Source of the DNA: Streptomyces calvus
GTDB lineage: Bacteria; Actinomycetota; Actinomycetes; Streptomycetales; Streptomycetaceae
Reading direction: 5' to 3'
Assembly (NCBI RefSeq): GCF_006782915.1
Contig: NZ_VCNP01000048.1
Coordinates: 1 to 63,919 of the forward strand
DNA length: 63,919 nucleotides
The notes beneath the pieces are model-generated. The model had not been told where the DNA came from, ran no database searches, and saw only the letters and a program-made list of their open reading frames with translations. This document shows positions 15,528-24,974 of the stretch, in pieces. A program made the translations under genes and the position numbers. The stretch's first letter is position 1. Each line of letters begins with the position of its first letter.

Positions 15528-16628
15528 GTGCAGACCCAGACCCTCACCCAGCCCGACGCCGGTGTTCTCCCCGCGGTGCCCGCGCAGAGCCGCGCCGCGC
15601 ACCACCCCGAGACGCCGCCCGAGCCGGCCGAATGCCCCGCCGAGGCGCTGGAGCCGGCCGACGCGCCGGCCCTGTCCGCGGAGCCGGTCGCCGCGCCCGT
15701 CCGCCCCGAGACCGGCGGCCCCACCTCGGACCTGTTCCGCCAGTACCTGCGCGAGATCGGCCGCATTCCGCTGCTGACCGCCGCCGAGGAGGTCGAACTC
15801 GCCCGCCGTGTCGAGGCCGGCCTGTTCGCCGAGGAGAAGCTGCGCCTCACCCCCGACCTGGACAACCGCCTCGCCCACGACCTGGACCGTCTCGTCGTCA
15901 TGGGCCGGATGGCCAAACGCCGGCTGATCGAGGCGAACCTGCGGCTCGTCGTCTCCGTCGCCAAGCGGTACGTCGGCCGCGGCCTGACCATGCTCGACCT
16001 GGTCCAGGAGGGCAACCTCGGTCTGATCCGGGCGGTCGAGAAGTTCGACTACGCCCGCGGCTACAAGTTCTCCACCTACGCCACCTGGTGGATCCGTCAG
16101 GCCATGTCCCGCGCGCTGGCCGACCAGGCCCGCACCATCCGGGTCCCCGTCCACGTGGTGGAACTCATCAACCGCGTCGTCCGCGTCCAGCGGCGCATGC
16201 TCCAGGAACGCGGCTACGAGCCGACGCCGGCCGAGGTCGCCGCCCACCTGGACCTGCCGCCCGAGCGGGTCGGCGAGGTCCTGCGGCTCGCCCAGGAACC
16301 GGTCTCCCTGCACGCCCCCGTGGGCGAGGAGGACGACGTGGCCCTCGGTGACCTCATCGAGGACGGCGACGCGGCGAGTCCCGTCGAGTCGGCGGCGTTC
16401 CTGCTGCTGCGGGAGCACCTGGAGGCGGTGCTGTCGACGCTGGGGGAGCGGGAGCGGAAGGTCGTGCAGCTGCGCTACGGGCTGGTGGACGGGCGGCCCC
16501 GCACCCTGGAGGAGATCGGCCGCATCTTCGGCGTGACCCGCGAACGCATACGGCAGATCGAGTCCAAGACCCTCAACAAGCTCCGCGACCACGCCTTCGC
16601 GGACCAACTGCGCGGATACCTGGACTGA
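15528..16628 (+). CDS. hrdA: HrdA-like sigma-70 family RNA polymerase sigma factor
   Basis: 366 aa from GTG 15528, chosen because GGAGGT lies seven bases upstream. The frame stays open to 15330, so a longer product is possible. An acidic, Pro/Ala-rich N-terminus precedes region 1.2 (DLFRQYLREIGRIPLL), region 2 (LRLVVSVAKRYVGRGL; YKFSTYATWWIRQAMSRALADQ), region 3 and region 4.2 (TLEEIGRIFGVTRERIRQIESKTLNKLRDH). This is a group 1/2 sigma of the Hrd family. It lacks the long HrdB N-terminus, so it is probably a non-essential alternate reading similar promoters. The symbol rests on its place beside dnaG, as hrdA is in S. coelicolor (recalled). Confidence 0.85.
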   Translation: MQTQTLTQPDAGVLPAVPAQSRAAHHPETPPEPAECPAEALEPADAPALSAEPVAAPVRPETGGPTSDLFRQYLREIGRIPLLTAAEEVELARRVEAGLFAEEKLRLTPDLDNRLAHDLDRLVVMGRMAKRRLIEANLRLVVSVAKRYVGRGLTMLDLVQEGNLGLIRAVEKFDYARGYKFSTYATWWIRQAMSRALADQARTIRVPVHVVELINRVVRVQRRMLQERGYEPTPAEVAAHLDLPPERVGEVLRLAQEPVSLHAPVGEEDDVALGDLIEDGDAASPVESAAFLLLREHLEAVLSTLGERERKVVQLRYGLVDGRPRTLEEIGRIFGVTRERIRQIESKTLNKLRDHAFADQLRGYLD

Positions 16629-16633
16629 AGTCC

Positions 16634-16702
16634 TCGCCCCCGCCGCCCCTCCCCGGTCCCGGGCGGAGCCCCGGGCCGGGCGGGAGAGGGCGGCGGGGGC
16701 GA
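16634..16702. terminator. Bidirectional hairpin between convergent genes
   Basis: TCGCCCCCGCCGCCC (16634-16648) and its exact complement GGGCGGCGGGGGCGA (16688-16702) form a 15-bp stem between the sigma gene and the convergent ABC transporter gene. There is no U-tract, as is common for Streptomyces terminators. Confidence 0.75.
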
Positions 16703-16708
16703 AGCGAG

Positions 16709-18637
16709 CTAGTCGACCTCCGCGACCGCCTGGGCGAACTGCGCCTTGTACAGGCGGGCGTACGGCCCGTCCGCCGCCAGCAGCTTCTCGTGCGCGCCCT
16801 GCTCCACGATGGCCCCGTTCTCCATCACGAGGATCGTGTCCGCGTCCCGGATCGTCGACAGCCGGTGCGCGATCACGAACGACGTACGCCCGTGCGCCAG
16901 CCGCGCCATCGCCTTCTGGATCAGCACCTCCGTCCGCGTGTCCACGGAACTCGTCGCCTCGTCCAGCACCAGGATCACCGGATCGGACAGGAACGCCCGC
17001 GCGATCGTGATCAGCTGCTTCTCACCGGCGCTGACCCCGCTGCCCTCGTCGTCGATCACCGTGTCGTACCCGTCGGGCAGCGTCCGCACGAACCGGTCCG
17101 CGTGGGCCGCCCGCGCCGCCTGCTCGATCTCCTCCCGGGTGACCTCGCGGGCCGCCCCGTACGCGATGTTCTCCGCGATGGTGCCGCCGAACAGCCAGGT
17201 GTCCTGGAGCACCATGCCGATCCCGGCCCGCAGGTCGTCCCGCGACATGCGCGCGATGTCCACCCCGTCGAGGGTGATGCGCCCGCCGGACACCTCGTAG
17301 AACCGCATCAGCAGGTTCACCAGCGTCGTCTTGCCGGCGCCGGTCGGGCCGACGACGGCCACCGTCCGGCCCGGCTCGACCGTCAGCGACAGGTCCTCGA
17401 TCAGCGGCTTGTCGGGGGCGTAGCGGAACGACACCCGCTCCAGCTCCACCCGCCCGCGCAGCCGCTCCGGCCGCTCGGCCGGCTCCGGGTCGGCCTGCTG
17501 CTCCTCGGCGTCCAGCAGTTCGAAGACCCGCTCGGCGGAGGCGACGCCGGACTGCACCAGGTTCGCCATCGACGCGACCTGCGTCAGCGGCATGGAGAAC
17601 TGCCGCGAGTACTGGATGAACGCCTGCACGTCACCGATGGACAGCGACCCCGACGCGACCCGCAGACCGCCGACGACCGCCACCAGCACGTAGTTGATGT
17701 TCGACACGAAGAACATCAGCGGCTGCATGATGCCGCTGTTGAACTGCGCCTTGAACCCGGCCTCGTACAGCGCCTCGTTCTCCTCGGCGAACTTCGCCGC
17801 CGACTCCTCCTGCCGCCCGAACACCTTGACCAGCGTGTGCCCGGTGTACATCTCCTCGATGTGCGCGTTGAGCGTGCCGGTGGTGCGCCACTGCTGCACG
17901 AAGTGCGGCTGCGACCGCTTGCCGACCCGCGTGGCGACGACGAACGACAGAGGCACCGTCACCAGCGCGACCAGCGCGAGGATCCAGGACACGTAGAACA
18001 TCATCGCCAGCACACCGATGATGGTGAGCAGCGAGTTGATCAGCTGGCCCATCGACTGCTGGAGCGTCTGCCCGATGTTGTCGATGTCGTTGGTCGCACG
18101 GCTCAGCACCTCACCGCGCTGCCGCCGGTCGAAGTACGACAGAGGCAGCCGCGACAGCTTCTTCTGCACGTCCTCGCGCATCCGGAACACGGTGAGGTTC
18201 ACGACCCGGTTCACCAGCCGGGTCGCCACCGCCATCAGCAGGCCGGCGACCACGAACACCGCCAGCGCGAACAGCAGGACGTTGCCGACGGCGGTGAAGT
18301 CGATGCCCTCGCCGGGCGTGAAGTCGGTGCCGCGGAGCATGTCGGCGACATCGCCGTCGCCCCGCTCCCGCATCGCGTCGAGCACCTGCTCCTTGCTCGC
18401 GCCCTGAGGCATCTCCCGGCCGACGATGCCCGCGAAGACCAGGTCGGTGGCGTGGCCGAGGATCTTCGGCCCGATCACGCTGAGCGCCACGCTCAGCACG
18501 ACGCACGCCAACAGCCCGTAGAGGGTGAGGCGTTCGGGTCTGAACTGGGCGAGCAGCCGTTTGCTGGACCCCTTGAAGTCGATCGACCGCTGGTCGGGGC
18601 CGCCCCCGGCCATCATCCGGCCTCCTGGCCCCGCCAT
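16709..18637 (-). CDS. ABC exporter half-transporter, catalytically complete subunit
   Basis: 642 aa. Six transmembrane helices (about 35-350) join a nucleotide-binding domain with Walker A GPTGAGKTT, signature GVSAGEKQL, Walker B VILVLDEATSSVD (catalytic Glu present) and H-loop FVIAHRLST. ATG 18637 overlaps the upstream stop in TGATG, so translation is coupled; ATG 18616 with its own AGGAGG is an alternative. It pairs with the preceding half-transporter as a heterodimeric MdlAB/BmrCD-type exporter of drugs, lipids or peptides. The substrate cannot be read from the sequence. Confidence 0.9.
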   Translation of the reverse strand: MAGPGGRMMAGGGPDQRSIDFKGSSKRLLAQFRPERLTLYGLLACVVLSVALSVIGPKILGHATDLVFAGIVGREMPQGASKEQVLDAMRERGDGDVADMLRGTDFTPGEGIDFTAVGNVLLFALAVFVVAGLLMAVATRLVNRVVNLTVFRMREDVQKKLSRLPLSYFDRRQRGEVLSRATNDIDNIGQTLQQSMGQLINSLLTIIGVLAMMFYVSWILALVALVTVPLSFVVATRVGKRSQPHFVQQWRTTGTLNAHIEEMYTGHTLVKVFGRQEESAAKFAEENEALYEAGFKAQFNSGIMQPLMFFVSNINYVLVAVVGGLRVASGSLSIGDVQAFIQYSRQFSMPLTQVASMANLVQSGVASAERVFELLDAEEQQADPEPAERPERLRGRVELERVSFRYAPDKPLIEDLSLTVEPGRTVAVVGPTGAGKTTLVNLLMRFYEVSGGRITLDGVDIARMSRDDLRAGIGMVLQDTWLFGGTIAENIAYGAAREVTREEIEQAARAAHADRFVRTLPDGYDTVIDDEGSGVSAGEKQLITIARAFLSDPVILVLDEATSSVDTRTEVLIQKAMARLAHGRTSFVIAHRLSTIRDADTILVMENGAIVEQGAHEKLLAADGPYARLYKAQFAQAVAEVD

Positions 18638-20370
18638 CAGGCCGCCTCCGCTTCCGTCAGCTGGGAGAGCACGATCTCCCGATAGGTGTCGTTGTCCGCC
18701 ATGAGTTCGTGGTGCCGTCCGGTGCCGACGACCCGGCCCTCGTCCAGCACCACGATCCGGTCGGCGTCCCGGATGGTCGCCACCCGCTGCGCGACGATCA
18801 CCACGGTCGCCTCGGCGGTCTCCCGCGCGAGGGCCGCCCGCAGCGCCGCGTCGGTGGCGTAGTCGAGCGCGGAGAAGGAGTCGTCGAACAGGTAGATCTC
18901 CGGGCGCTGCACCAGCGTCCGGGCGATCGCCAGGCGCTGGCGCTGACCGCCGGAGACGTTCGTCCCGCCCTGGGCGATCGGCGCGTCGAGGCCGCCCTCC
19001 AGCCGTTCCACGAAGTCCTTGCCCTGCGCCACCTCCAGCGCGTGCCACAGCTCCTCGTCGGTGGCGTCCGGATTGCCGTAGCGCAGGTTCGTCGCCACCG
19101 TCCCCGCGAACAGGTACGGCCGCTGCGGCACCAGCCCGACCGTCCTCGCCAGCAGCGCCGGCTCGATGTCCGCCACGGGCACGCCGTCGACCAGCACCTC
19201 CCCGTCGGTCGCGTCGAACAGCCGCGGCACCAGCCCGAGCAGCGTGGACTTGCCGCTGCCGGTCGACCCGATCACCGCCGTGACCTCGCCGGGCCGCGCC
19301 ACCAGGTCGACGTCCCTGAGCACCGGCTCCTCGGCGCCCGGATAGCGGAAGCCCGCGCCCCGGATCTCCAGATGGCCGTGCCGGCGCAGCTCGGTCACGG
19401 GCGCGACGGGCGGCACCACGCTGGAGGAGGTGTCCAGCACCTCCTGGATGCGCTCGGCGCACACCTCCGCGCGCGGCACCATCATGAACATGAAGGTGGC
19501 CATCATCACGGACATGACGATCTGCATCAGATAGGCGAGGAACGCCGTCAGGTCACCGATCTGCATCCCGCCGCTGTCGATGCGGTGCGCGCCGAACCAC
19601 ACCACCGCGATCGACGACAGGTTCACCACCGTCATGACCACCGGGAACATCAGCGCCAGCAGATTGCCCGCGCCCAGCGACACGTCGGTCAGTTCGGTGT
19701 TGGACCGCCGGAACCGCCGCTGCTCGTACGTGTCCCGCACGAAGGCGCGGATGACGCGGTTGCCGGTGATCTGCTCGCGCAGCACCCGGTTCACCGTGTC
19801 CAGCCGCTCCTGCATGGTCCGGAACAGCGGACGCAGCCCGCGTACGATCAGCGTCACGCAGATGCCCAGCACCGGCACCACCGCGACCAGTACCCCGGAC
19901 AGCGGGACGTCCAGCCCGAGCGCCATCACGATGCCGCCCACGCACATGATGGGCGCCGACACCATCAGGGTGAACGTCATCAGGACCAGCATCTGCACCT
20001 GCTGGACGTCGTTCGTCGTACGGGTGATCAGCGAGGGCGCGCCGAAGTGGCCCACCTCGCGGGCGGAGAACGACTGCACCCGGTCGAACACGGCGGCCCG
20101 CACGTCCCGCCCGAGCGCCGAGGCGGTCCGCGAGCCGTGGTACACGGCACCGATGTTGCACACCACCTGGGCCAGCGAGACGCCGATCATCACGGCGCCG
20201 TAGCTCAGGATGTAGCCGGTGTCCCCCTCGACGACACCGCGGTCGATGATGTCAGCGTTGAGTGTGGGCAGGTAGAGAGTGGCGCAGGTCTGCACGAACT
20301 GCAGCAGGACCAGCAGGGCGATGGGTCTCTGGTAGGGCCTGAGAAAGGCCCGCAGGAGTCGTATGAGCAC
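18637..20370 (-). CDS. ABC exporter half-transporter with degenerate ATP site
   Basis: 577 aa. The transmembrane domain (about 15-310) is followed by a nucleotide-binding domain with Walker A GSTGSGKST and signature NVSGGQRQR. Walker B reads IYLFDDSFSALD, with Asp where the catalytic Glu should be, and the switch His is replaced by Gln in VIVAQRVATI. This degenerate composite site is the known hallmark of heterodimeric exporters such as TM287/288. GTG 20370 follows GAGAGA. It is the first gene of a two-gene operon and its stop overlaps the next start. Confidence 0.9.
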   Translation of the reverse strand: MLIRLLRAFLRPYQRPIALLVLLQFVQTCATLYLPTLNADIIDRGVVEGDTGYILSYGAVMIGVSLAQVVCNIGAVYHGSRTASALGRDVRAAVFDRVQSFSAREVGHFGAPSLITRTTNDVQQVQMLVLMTFTLMVSAPIMCVGGIVMALGLDVPLSGVLVAVVPVLGICVTLIVRGLRPLFRTMQERLDTVNRVLREQITGNRVIRAFVRDTYEQRRFRRSNTELTDVSLGAGNLLALMFPVVMTVVNLSSIAVVWFGAHRIDSGGMQIGDLTAFLAYLMQIVMSVMMATFMFMMVPRAEVCAERIQEVLDTSSSVVPPVAPVTELRRHGHLEIRGAGFRYPGAEEPVLRDVDLVARPGEVTAVIGSTGSGKSTLLGLVPRLFDATDGEVLVDGVPVADIEPALLARTVGLVPQRPYLFAGTVATNLRYGNPDATDEELWHALEVAQGKDFVERLEGGLDAPIAQGGTNVSGGQRQRLAIARTLVQRPEIYLFDDSFSALDYATDAALRAALARETAEATVVIVAQRVATIRDADRIVVLDEGRVVGTGRHHELMADNDTYREIVLSQLTEAEAA

Positions 20371-20483
20371 GCTGAATCTCTCGGAGTGGTCGGCGGGGGC
20401 GTTGGTTGCCCGTGGCCCCTATCGTCGAACACTCCACCCGCGTTACCTCAAGCGATTTAATCCCGCCCGGGGCCTGCCCGCCA

Positions 20484-21938
20484 TCAGACGCGGAAGGCCC
20501 CCGGATGGGTCTGCTCGCGCACCGACACGAACTGCTGCCGCACCGCCTGCCCCACCGCCAGTTCCTCGCCGGGATCGAGCACCTGCGCCACCGCGCCCTG
20601 CCAGACCGGCGGCGTCCGCGGATCCAGCGTCCCCTGCGACACCCCGAGCGCCCACGCCGCCTGCCGGGCCGCGCCGATCGCCGCGTAGTCCGCGGGCGCC
20701 GGCACCACCACCTGCGCTCCGAACAGCGAGGGCGCCGCCGCCTGCACCGCGGGCAGTTCCGCCGTCGGCCCCAGCAGAAAGACCCGGCGCACCTCCACGC
20801 CCCGGCCGCGCAGCACGTCCAGCGCGTCCGCGAGCCCGCACAGCATGCCCTCGAACGCGGCCCGCGCCAGGTGCTCCGGCTTCATCGACTCGCGCCTGAG
20901 CCCCGCCAGCGTTCCGGCGGTGTGCGGCAGGTTCGGGGTGCGCTCGCCCTCCAGGTACGGCAGCAGCACCAGCCCGTGCGCCCCCGGCGTCGACTTCATC
21001 GCCAGCTCGGACAGACCCTCCAGATCGGGCACGCCGAGCAGTTCGGCGGTCCCGCGCAGGGTGCGCACCGCGTTCAGGGTGGTGACGACGGGCAGGTGCA
21101 TGCCGGTCGCGTCGGCCAGGGAGGTGATCATCCCGTGCTGGTCGACGAGCGCCTCGGGGTGCACGGCCATCACGGACCCGGACGCGCCCAGCGACACCAC
21201 CGCGTCGCCCAGCCCGATGCCGAGCCCGAACGCCGCCGCCATCGTCTCGCCCGTACCGGCCGAGATCAGCAGCCCCTCGGGCGTCGTGCCCGCCGCGTCC
21301 GACGGGCCGATCACCTCGGGCAGCATCACCTGGTGGCCGAGGGCCAGTTCGACCAGATCCGGCCGGTACGCGCCGGTGGCGGCCGCCCAGTACCCGGTGC
21401 CGGAGGCGCCGCCCCGGTCGGTGGTCCGCCGCACCGGCCGGCCCAGCAACTGCCACACCAGCCAGTCGTGCGCCTGCAGCAGTACGGCCGTGCGGGCGGC
21501 GTTCTCCGGCTCGGTCCGCGCCAGCCAGCGCAGCTTGGTCACCGGCTGCGCGGCGCCCGGCACACAGCCGACGGCCTGCGCCCACGCCTCGCGCCCGCCG
21601 AGCGCGTCGACCAGATCGGCGGCCGCGACCTGGGCCCGCCTGTCACCGCCGACGATGGCGGGCCGCACCGTGTTGCCCTGCGCGTCCAGCGGCACCAGCG
21701 CGTTCTGCTGCGCGGACACCCCGATGGCCTGCACGCCCTCCAGCAGTCCGCCGCCCGCCGCCTCGCCCAGTGACAGCAGCCAGGCCTGCGGATCGACGTC
21801 GGAGGGACGGCCGCCGCCGTCGGTGCCCTGCACCGGATGCTGGGCATACCCCTGCCTGAGCACGGCTCCGGTGTCCGTGTCGCAGACGACGATGCGAGTG
21901 AAATCGGGCGCACTGTCCAGCCCGGCGACTATCCCCAT
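20484..21938 (-). CDS. xylB: FGGY-family carbohydrate kinase, probable xylulokinase
   Basis: 484 aa. GIVAGLDSAPDFTRIVVCD is the N-terminal phosphate-1 loop, although the usual DxGTxS is replaced by DSAPDF. GVSAQQNALVPLD corresponds to the GxSGQMHG substrate region of xylulokinases. GASGTGYW, the FGGY C-terminal domain and GLLISAGTGETMAAAFGLG also fit. It probably phosphorylates D-xylulose or a related ketose. It is monocistronic, with no xylA nearby. The altered phosphate loop is unusual, so the substrate is uncertain. Confidence 0.8.
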   Translation of the reverse strand: MGIVAGLDSAPDFTRIVVCDTDTGAVLRQGYAQHPVQGTDGGGRPSDVDPQAWLLSLGEAAGGGLLEGVQAIGVSAQQNALVPLDAQGNTVRPAIVGGDRRAQVAAADLVDALGGREAWAQAVGCVPGAAQPVTKLRWLARTEPENAARTAVLLQAHDWLVWQLLGRPVRRTTDRGGASGTGYWAAATGAYRPDLVELALGHQVMLPEVIGPSDAAGTTPEGLLISAGTGETMAAAFGLGIGLGDAVVSLGASGSVMAVHPEALVDQHGMITSLADATGMHLPVVTTLNAVRTLRGTAELLGVPDLEGLSELAMKSTPGAHGLVLLPYLEGERTPNLPHTAGTLAGLRRESMKPEHLARAAFEGMLCGLADALDVLRGRGVEVRRVFLLGPTAELPAVQAAAPSLFGAQVVVPAPADYAAIGAARQAAWALGVSQGTLDPRTPPVWQGAVAQVLDPGEELAVGQAVRQQFVSVREQTHPGAFRV

Positions 21939-22001
21939 GCATCAGATTTTGCCGCACGGGTCGGGCTGCCCGGGCGCCGGTGGTCCGGCGCGGAGGTGAC
22001 G

Positions 22002-22307
22002 TCAGGTGTTGCTGGTGCCCCAGTCGTCCTCCGCCGGGCCGTGCGCGGTGCGTTCGCGCAGGGTGCGCACCCGCTGGGCGACGGAGTCGGGCATGCGGTC
22101 GCCGACCTTGTCGCTCACCGCGTGGTACGCCTTGTCCGCGAACTCGCGGCCCTGGTGGGCGGCGGTCTCCGCGGTGTTGCGGACGGCGGGGTTCTGCGTG
22201 AACTGCTGCGCGGACCTCTTCATCTGCTCGTAGCGCTCGCGCCCTGCTTTCGTGCCCAGCACGTATCCCAGGACGACTCCGGCGACGAACGTGAGCCGGT
22301 AACGCAT
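22002..22307 (-). CDS. YtxH-domain membrane protein
   Basis: 101 aa. ATG 22307 follows AGGGTGG. MRYRLTFVAGVVLGYVLGTKAGRERYEQMKR matches the YtxH pattern: one transmembrane segment with GxxxG(T)KAGRERY. A helical, charged tail (about 35-85) follows. YtxH proteins are general-stress-associated membrane proteins in Firmicutes and are common in actinobacteria; the molecular role is unknown. Confidence 0.8.
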   Translation of the reverse strand: MRYRLTFVAGVVLGYVLGTKAGRERYEQMKRSAQQFTQNPAVRNTAETAAHQGREFADKAYHAVSDKVGDRMPDSVAQRVRTLRERTAHGPAEDDWGTSNT

Positions 22308-22479
22308 GGCGGCCACCCTTCCCGTTCTGTTCAGGTCTGCGTAGGTATTCCGCGCCGCTGCAGCGTCGGGGAGTACCGATTGGCGGAGCACCCCCCTGCT
22401 TGCGCTAATGTATGTGTCGCAGCGAGCGCGCGCCCCCTGGCGAATACCCAGGCCGACGCTTTCGATGCAGACGAGGCAT

Positions 22480-22552
22480 TCCTCCGTAGCTCAATTGGCA
22501 GAGCAGCCGGCTGTTAACCGGCAGGTTACTGGTTCGAGTCCAGTCGGGGGAG
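22480..22552 (+). tRNA. tRNA-Asn (GTT), copy 1
   Basis: 73 nt. The acceptor stem TCCTCCG/CGGGGGA has one U-G pair. The anticodon loop is CTGTTAA with anticodon GTT, and the T-loop GGTTCGAGTCC is standard. The 3' CCA is not encoded. Confidence 0.95.
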
Positions 22553-22557
22553 CTCGG

Positions 22558-22630
22558 TCCTCCGTAGCTCAATTGGCAGAGCAGCCGGCTGTTAACCGGC
22601 AGGTTACTGGTTCGAGTCCAGTCGGGGGAG
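22558..22630 (+). tRNA. tRNA-Asn (GTT), copy 2
   Basis: 73 nt, identical in sequence to copy 1 and starting five bases after it ends, so the two are co-transcribed. No CCA is encoded. Confidence 0.95.
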
Positions 22631-22641
22631 CATGCTGAACG

Positions 22642-22664
22642 AGGACCCCGCAGGGGTCCTTTTT
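22642..22664 (+). terminator. Intrinsic terminator of the tRNA-Asn pair
   Basis: AGGACCCC (22642-22649), loop GCA, GGGGTCCT (22653-22660), followed by a T-run: a canonical Rho-independent terminator. Confidence 0.92.
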
Positions 22665-22806
22665 CATGTGCGCGGGAACCGTGCGGGGCTCGGCGAAGTC
22701 TCCATGGTCGCGAAGCCGTACGCAGCCGACCATCCGGAGCAGGAGATCGTATGAGCGGCTATGCTGCGGCAGACGGCGCGCACACATGTACGCGACACGC
22801 CGCTAT

Positions 22807-22883
22807 GGGGCGGTAGCTCAGCCGGTTAGAGCAGCGGACTCATAATCCGTCGGCCGTGGGTTCGAGTCCCACCCGCCCCACCA
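22807..22883 (+). tRNA. tRNA with CAT anticodon (elongator Met or Ile2)
   Basis: 77 nt including an encoded CCA (22881-22883), unlike the Asn copies. The acceptor stem GGGGCGG/CCGCCCC is perfect and the anticodon loop is CTCATAA. It is not initiator tRNA, because position 1 pairs. Sequence alone does not separate tRNA-Met from tRNA-Ile2, which needs lysidine at C34. A -10-like TATGCT lies about 50 bp upstream. Confidence 0.9.
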
Positions 22884-22893
22884 GGCCCCCTGT

Positions 22894-22924
22894 GAGCGCG
22901 GGCGTGCGCGCGCCGCCCGCGCTC
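22894..22924. terminator. Hairpin between the tRNA and the convergent DUF779 gene
   Basis: GAGCGCGGGCG (22894-22904) and CGCCCGCGCTC (22914-22924) form a perfect 11-bp stem with a nine-base loop. It could serve both directions. Confidence 0.75.
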
Positions 22925-22927
22925 GTC

Positions 22928-23328
22928 TCAGGCGATGTCCGCCCCCGTGGGAAGCGGCGGTTCCGCCTCGATGCGCTGCCACTCGGTGTCGGTGAGCAGC
23001 CGGGAACGGATCAGGAACCGCACGCCCTCCGGCGCCTCCAGCGAGAAGCCGCTGCCGCGGCCGGGAACCACGTCCACGGTGAGGTGCGTGTGCGACCAGT
23101 ACGCGTACTGGTCCGCGCTCATCCAGAACGGGGTGTCGCCGGCCACGTGGCCGAGCAGGACGTCCGAGGCGCCGACGCGGAACTCGCCGCGCGGGTAGCA
23201 CATCGGGGCGCTGCCGTCGCAGCAGCCGCCGGACTGGTGGAACATCACCGGCCCGTGCAGCCCGGCCAGCCGCCGCACCAGGTCCTCGGCGGCCGGGGTC
23301 AGCTCGACGCGCCTGGTGCGGGCCGTCA

Positions 23329-23329
<1 letters not shown>
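22928..23329 (-). CDS. DUF779 protein
   Basis: 133 aa. HQSGGCCDGSAPMCYPRGEF (about 31-50) carries the family's conserved cysteines, and VDVVPGRGSGFSLEAPEGVRF follows. DUF779 genes are typically found immediately downstream of acetaldehyde-type aldehyde dehydrogenases, and here ATG 23329 overlaps the dehydrogenase stop in TGATG. It may be a redox or metal-binding accessory of that enzyme; no activity has been assigned to my knowledge. Confidence 0.9.
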
Positions 23330-24846
<1,517 letters not shown>

Positions 24847-24870
24847 GCGGCTCTCCTCGGTCGGTGGCGG

Positions 24871-24917
24871 AGTGCGGTGCTTGCGACGGCTCCCGCGCCG
24901 TCGTGCTGTGCCGCACT
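24871..24917. promoter_or_regulatory. Nested inverted repeats upstream of the aldehyde dehydrogenase gene
   Basis: The outer arms are AGTGCGG (24871-24877) and CCGCACT (24911-24917). The inner arms are CGACGGC (24884-24890) and GCCGTCG (24897-24903). The symmetric layout suggests an operator, plausibly for the GAF-domain regulator encoded just upstream. It could instead be a hairpin attenuating read-through from that gene. Confidence 0.5.
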
Positions 24918-24974
24918 GTGGCCCGGGGAGGTTGGTGCGAGGTTGGCGCCGTACGCCCGTGAGCCCGAACGGGG

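Noticed and set aside
22408..22638. Open frame across the two tRNA-Asn genes
   Set aside because: It merely translates the duplicated tRNA sequence.
22480..22883. tRNA-associated integration site
   Set aside because: The tRNAs have no integrase gene, no attachment-site duplication of a tRNA 3' end and no compositional shift nearby. The repeat is a full tRNA copy.
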